The position numbers and the translations under genes are program-made. The notes beneath the pieces are model-generated. The model was given only the letters and a program-made list of their open reading frames with translations, made no database searches and had not been told where the DNA came from. From NCBI GenBank assembly GCA_021788565.1, contig JAJYKO010000398.1, forward strand, positions 1 through 5,958: a stretch of DNA of 5,958 bases. The letters run 5' to 3'. Source of the stretch: Chloroflexota bacterium. GTDB lineage: Bacteria; Chloroflexota; UBA6077. Position 1 is the first letter of the stretch. Each line of letters opens with the position of its first letter. Positions 5,212 to 5,958 of this stretch are shown in pieces.

Positions 5212-5958
5212 ATGAGTTGGTCGTCGCCATTGGCAGCGCTGACATATCTCGGCGTGCTGGTGTTCTTCGTGGGCGTCATTTTGCGTGCTGTGAAGTATGC
5301 GCGGGCGCCGATGCACTTGCGATGGGAGCTGTATCCGGTTCCCCACGAGAAGGGCAAAGCGTATGGCGGCTCTTACTTTGAGGAGTTAGACTGGTGGACG
5401 CGCCCTCGCGAGACTGACCTGCTGGCAGAGATCGGCGCGATGCTCGAGGAGATGCTGCTTATCCGGAGCCTCTGGCACCGCAATCGGCCCCAGTGGTACG
5501 CATCTTTCCCCTTCCACTTCGGGCTTTATCTGCTCACGGGGTTCATCGTCCTCCTTGCTCTGGGTGCAGGCCTGCAGCAGCCGCTGGGCTCAGACTCGAC
5601 AGCCTGGGTTGTCTTGCAGGCTTTCACAGTCATAATCGGAGTGGCCGGGCTCGCCTCAGCGACAGTTGGCGCACTGTTGCTGCTTTTGCGCCGATTCGCC
5701 GACCCCGTCCTTCGAGCGGCAAGCTCGTCGAGCGACTATTTCAACCTTGCGTTTCTACTGGCCGTCTTCCTGAGTGCGTGGTTCGCCTGGATCACCACTG
5801 ATCCGAGCTTCGGCCTGCTCCGCGGCTACCTCAGGGGTTTCCTGACTCTCAGCCCAGCCACGGCGGGCTATACGGCCATCGCGTGGGAGGTGGCAGTCGC
5901 TTCGCTGTTCATGATCTACCTTCCATTCACCCATATGACGCACTTCGTAGCGAAATAC
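5212..5958 (+). CDS. NarI/DsrM-like membrane cytochrome b subunit, N-terminal 249 residues (runs off the right edge)
   Basis: The ATG at 5212 has GGGAGG ending five bases upstream. The product shows about five hydrophobic spans (residues near 7-28, 101-121, 131-159, 177-196, 222-240), as in the nitrate-reductase gamma family (NarI, DsrM, HdrE-like). Candidate heme b ligands are H102 at the start of the second span, in FPFHFGLYL, and H241/H244 at the end of the fifth, in FTHMTHF. Between spans one and two is a soluble loop of about 70 residues with RWELYPVPHEKG (37-48) and a Trp-rich LDWW (59-62). This loop is known to me from NarI-like proteins of anaerobes, often encoded beside an Hdr-like Fe-S subunit; it is not a feature of classical NarI. 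Such subunits exchange electrons between menaquinone and an Fe-S partner. No nitrate reductase catalytic gene is visible, so nitrate reduction should not be assumed. Confidence 0.88.
   Translation, partial: MSWSSPLAALTYLGVLVFFVGVILRAVKYARAPMHLRWELYPVPHEKGKAYGGSYFEELDWWTRPRETDLLAEIGAMLEEMLLIRSLWHRNRPQWYASFPFHFGLYLLTGFIVLLALGAGLQQPLGSDSTAWVVLQAFTVIIGVAGLASATVGALLLLLRRFADPVLRAASSSSDYFNLAFLLAVFLSAWFAWITTDPSFGLLRGYLRGFLTLSPATAGYTAIAWEVAVASLFMIYLPFTHMTHFVAKY

Noticed and set aside
5212..5958. True respiratory nitrate reductase gamma subunit (narI)
   Set aside because: The long soluble loop and the Hdr context fit the DsrM/HdrE-like branch better, and no narGHJ gene is visible.

Overview
The window is GC-rich (clearly above half G+C by eye), with AT-rich promoter gaps, strong GGAGG-type ribosome sites and compact gene packing. 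It comes from a bacterium, most likely an anaerobe that uses heterodisulfide-reductase (Hdr) type electron transfer, such as a sulfate reducer, syntroph, acetogen or related uncultivated lineage. The sequence alone does not fix the phylum.

Left part (1-3698, minus strand): a tightly packed operon read right to left. It begins with a very large two-module HdrA-like flavin/iron-sulfur protein (1024 aa). An MvhD-like electron-transfer subunit follows, overlapping it by 4 bases. Last comes the first 49 codons of an HdrC-like dicluster ferredoxin, which runs off the left edge. This is the core of a cytoplasmic Hdr complex. HdrB and the hydride- or electron-input subunit are not in the window and may lie further left.

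Middle (3789-5062, minus strand): two paralogous MerR/HspR-like regulators, each with a cysteine-rich C-terminal segment. The distal one (4587-4985) has nine regularly spaced cysteines. The one next to hdrA (3789-4331) has lost three of them and carries a tail of about 60 residues. Both have near-consensus sigma-70 promoters sharing the 10-mer TTGACATCGT, each with a CAA...TTG dyad just upstream of the -35 box. No terminator was seen between the proximal regulator and hdrA, so its promoter may also read into the hdr genes.

Right part (5212-5958, plus strand): a divergent gene for a NarI/DsrM-like membrane cytochrome b subunit, truncated at the right edge after 249 codons. Such proteins exchange electrons between the quinone pool and an Hdr-like iron-sulfur partner.

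Working model (inference): two redox-sensing MerR proteins sit between a soluble Hdr module and a membrane quinone-linked module and control one or both. No RNA genes, CRISPR arrays or insertion sequences were seen. The gaps between genes (90, 255 and 226 bases) hold only the regulatory signals listed.
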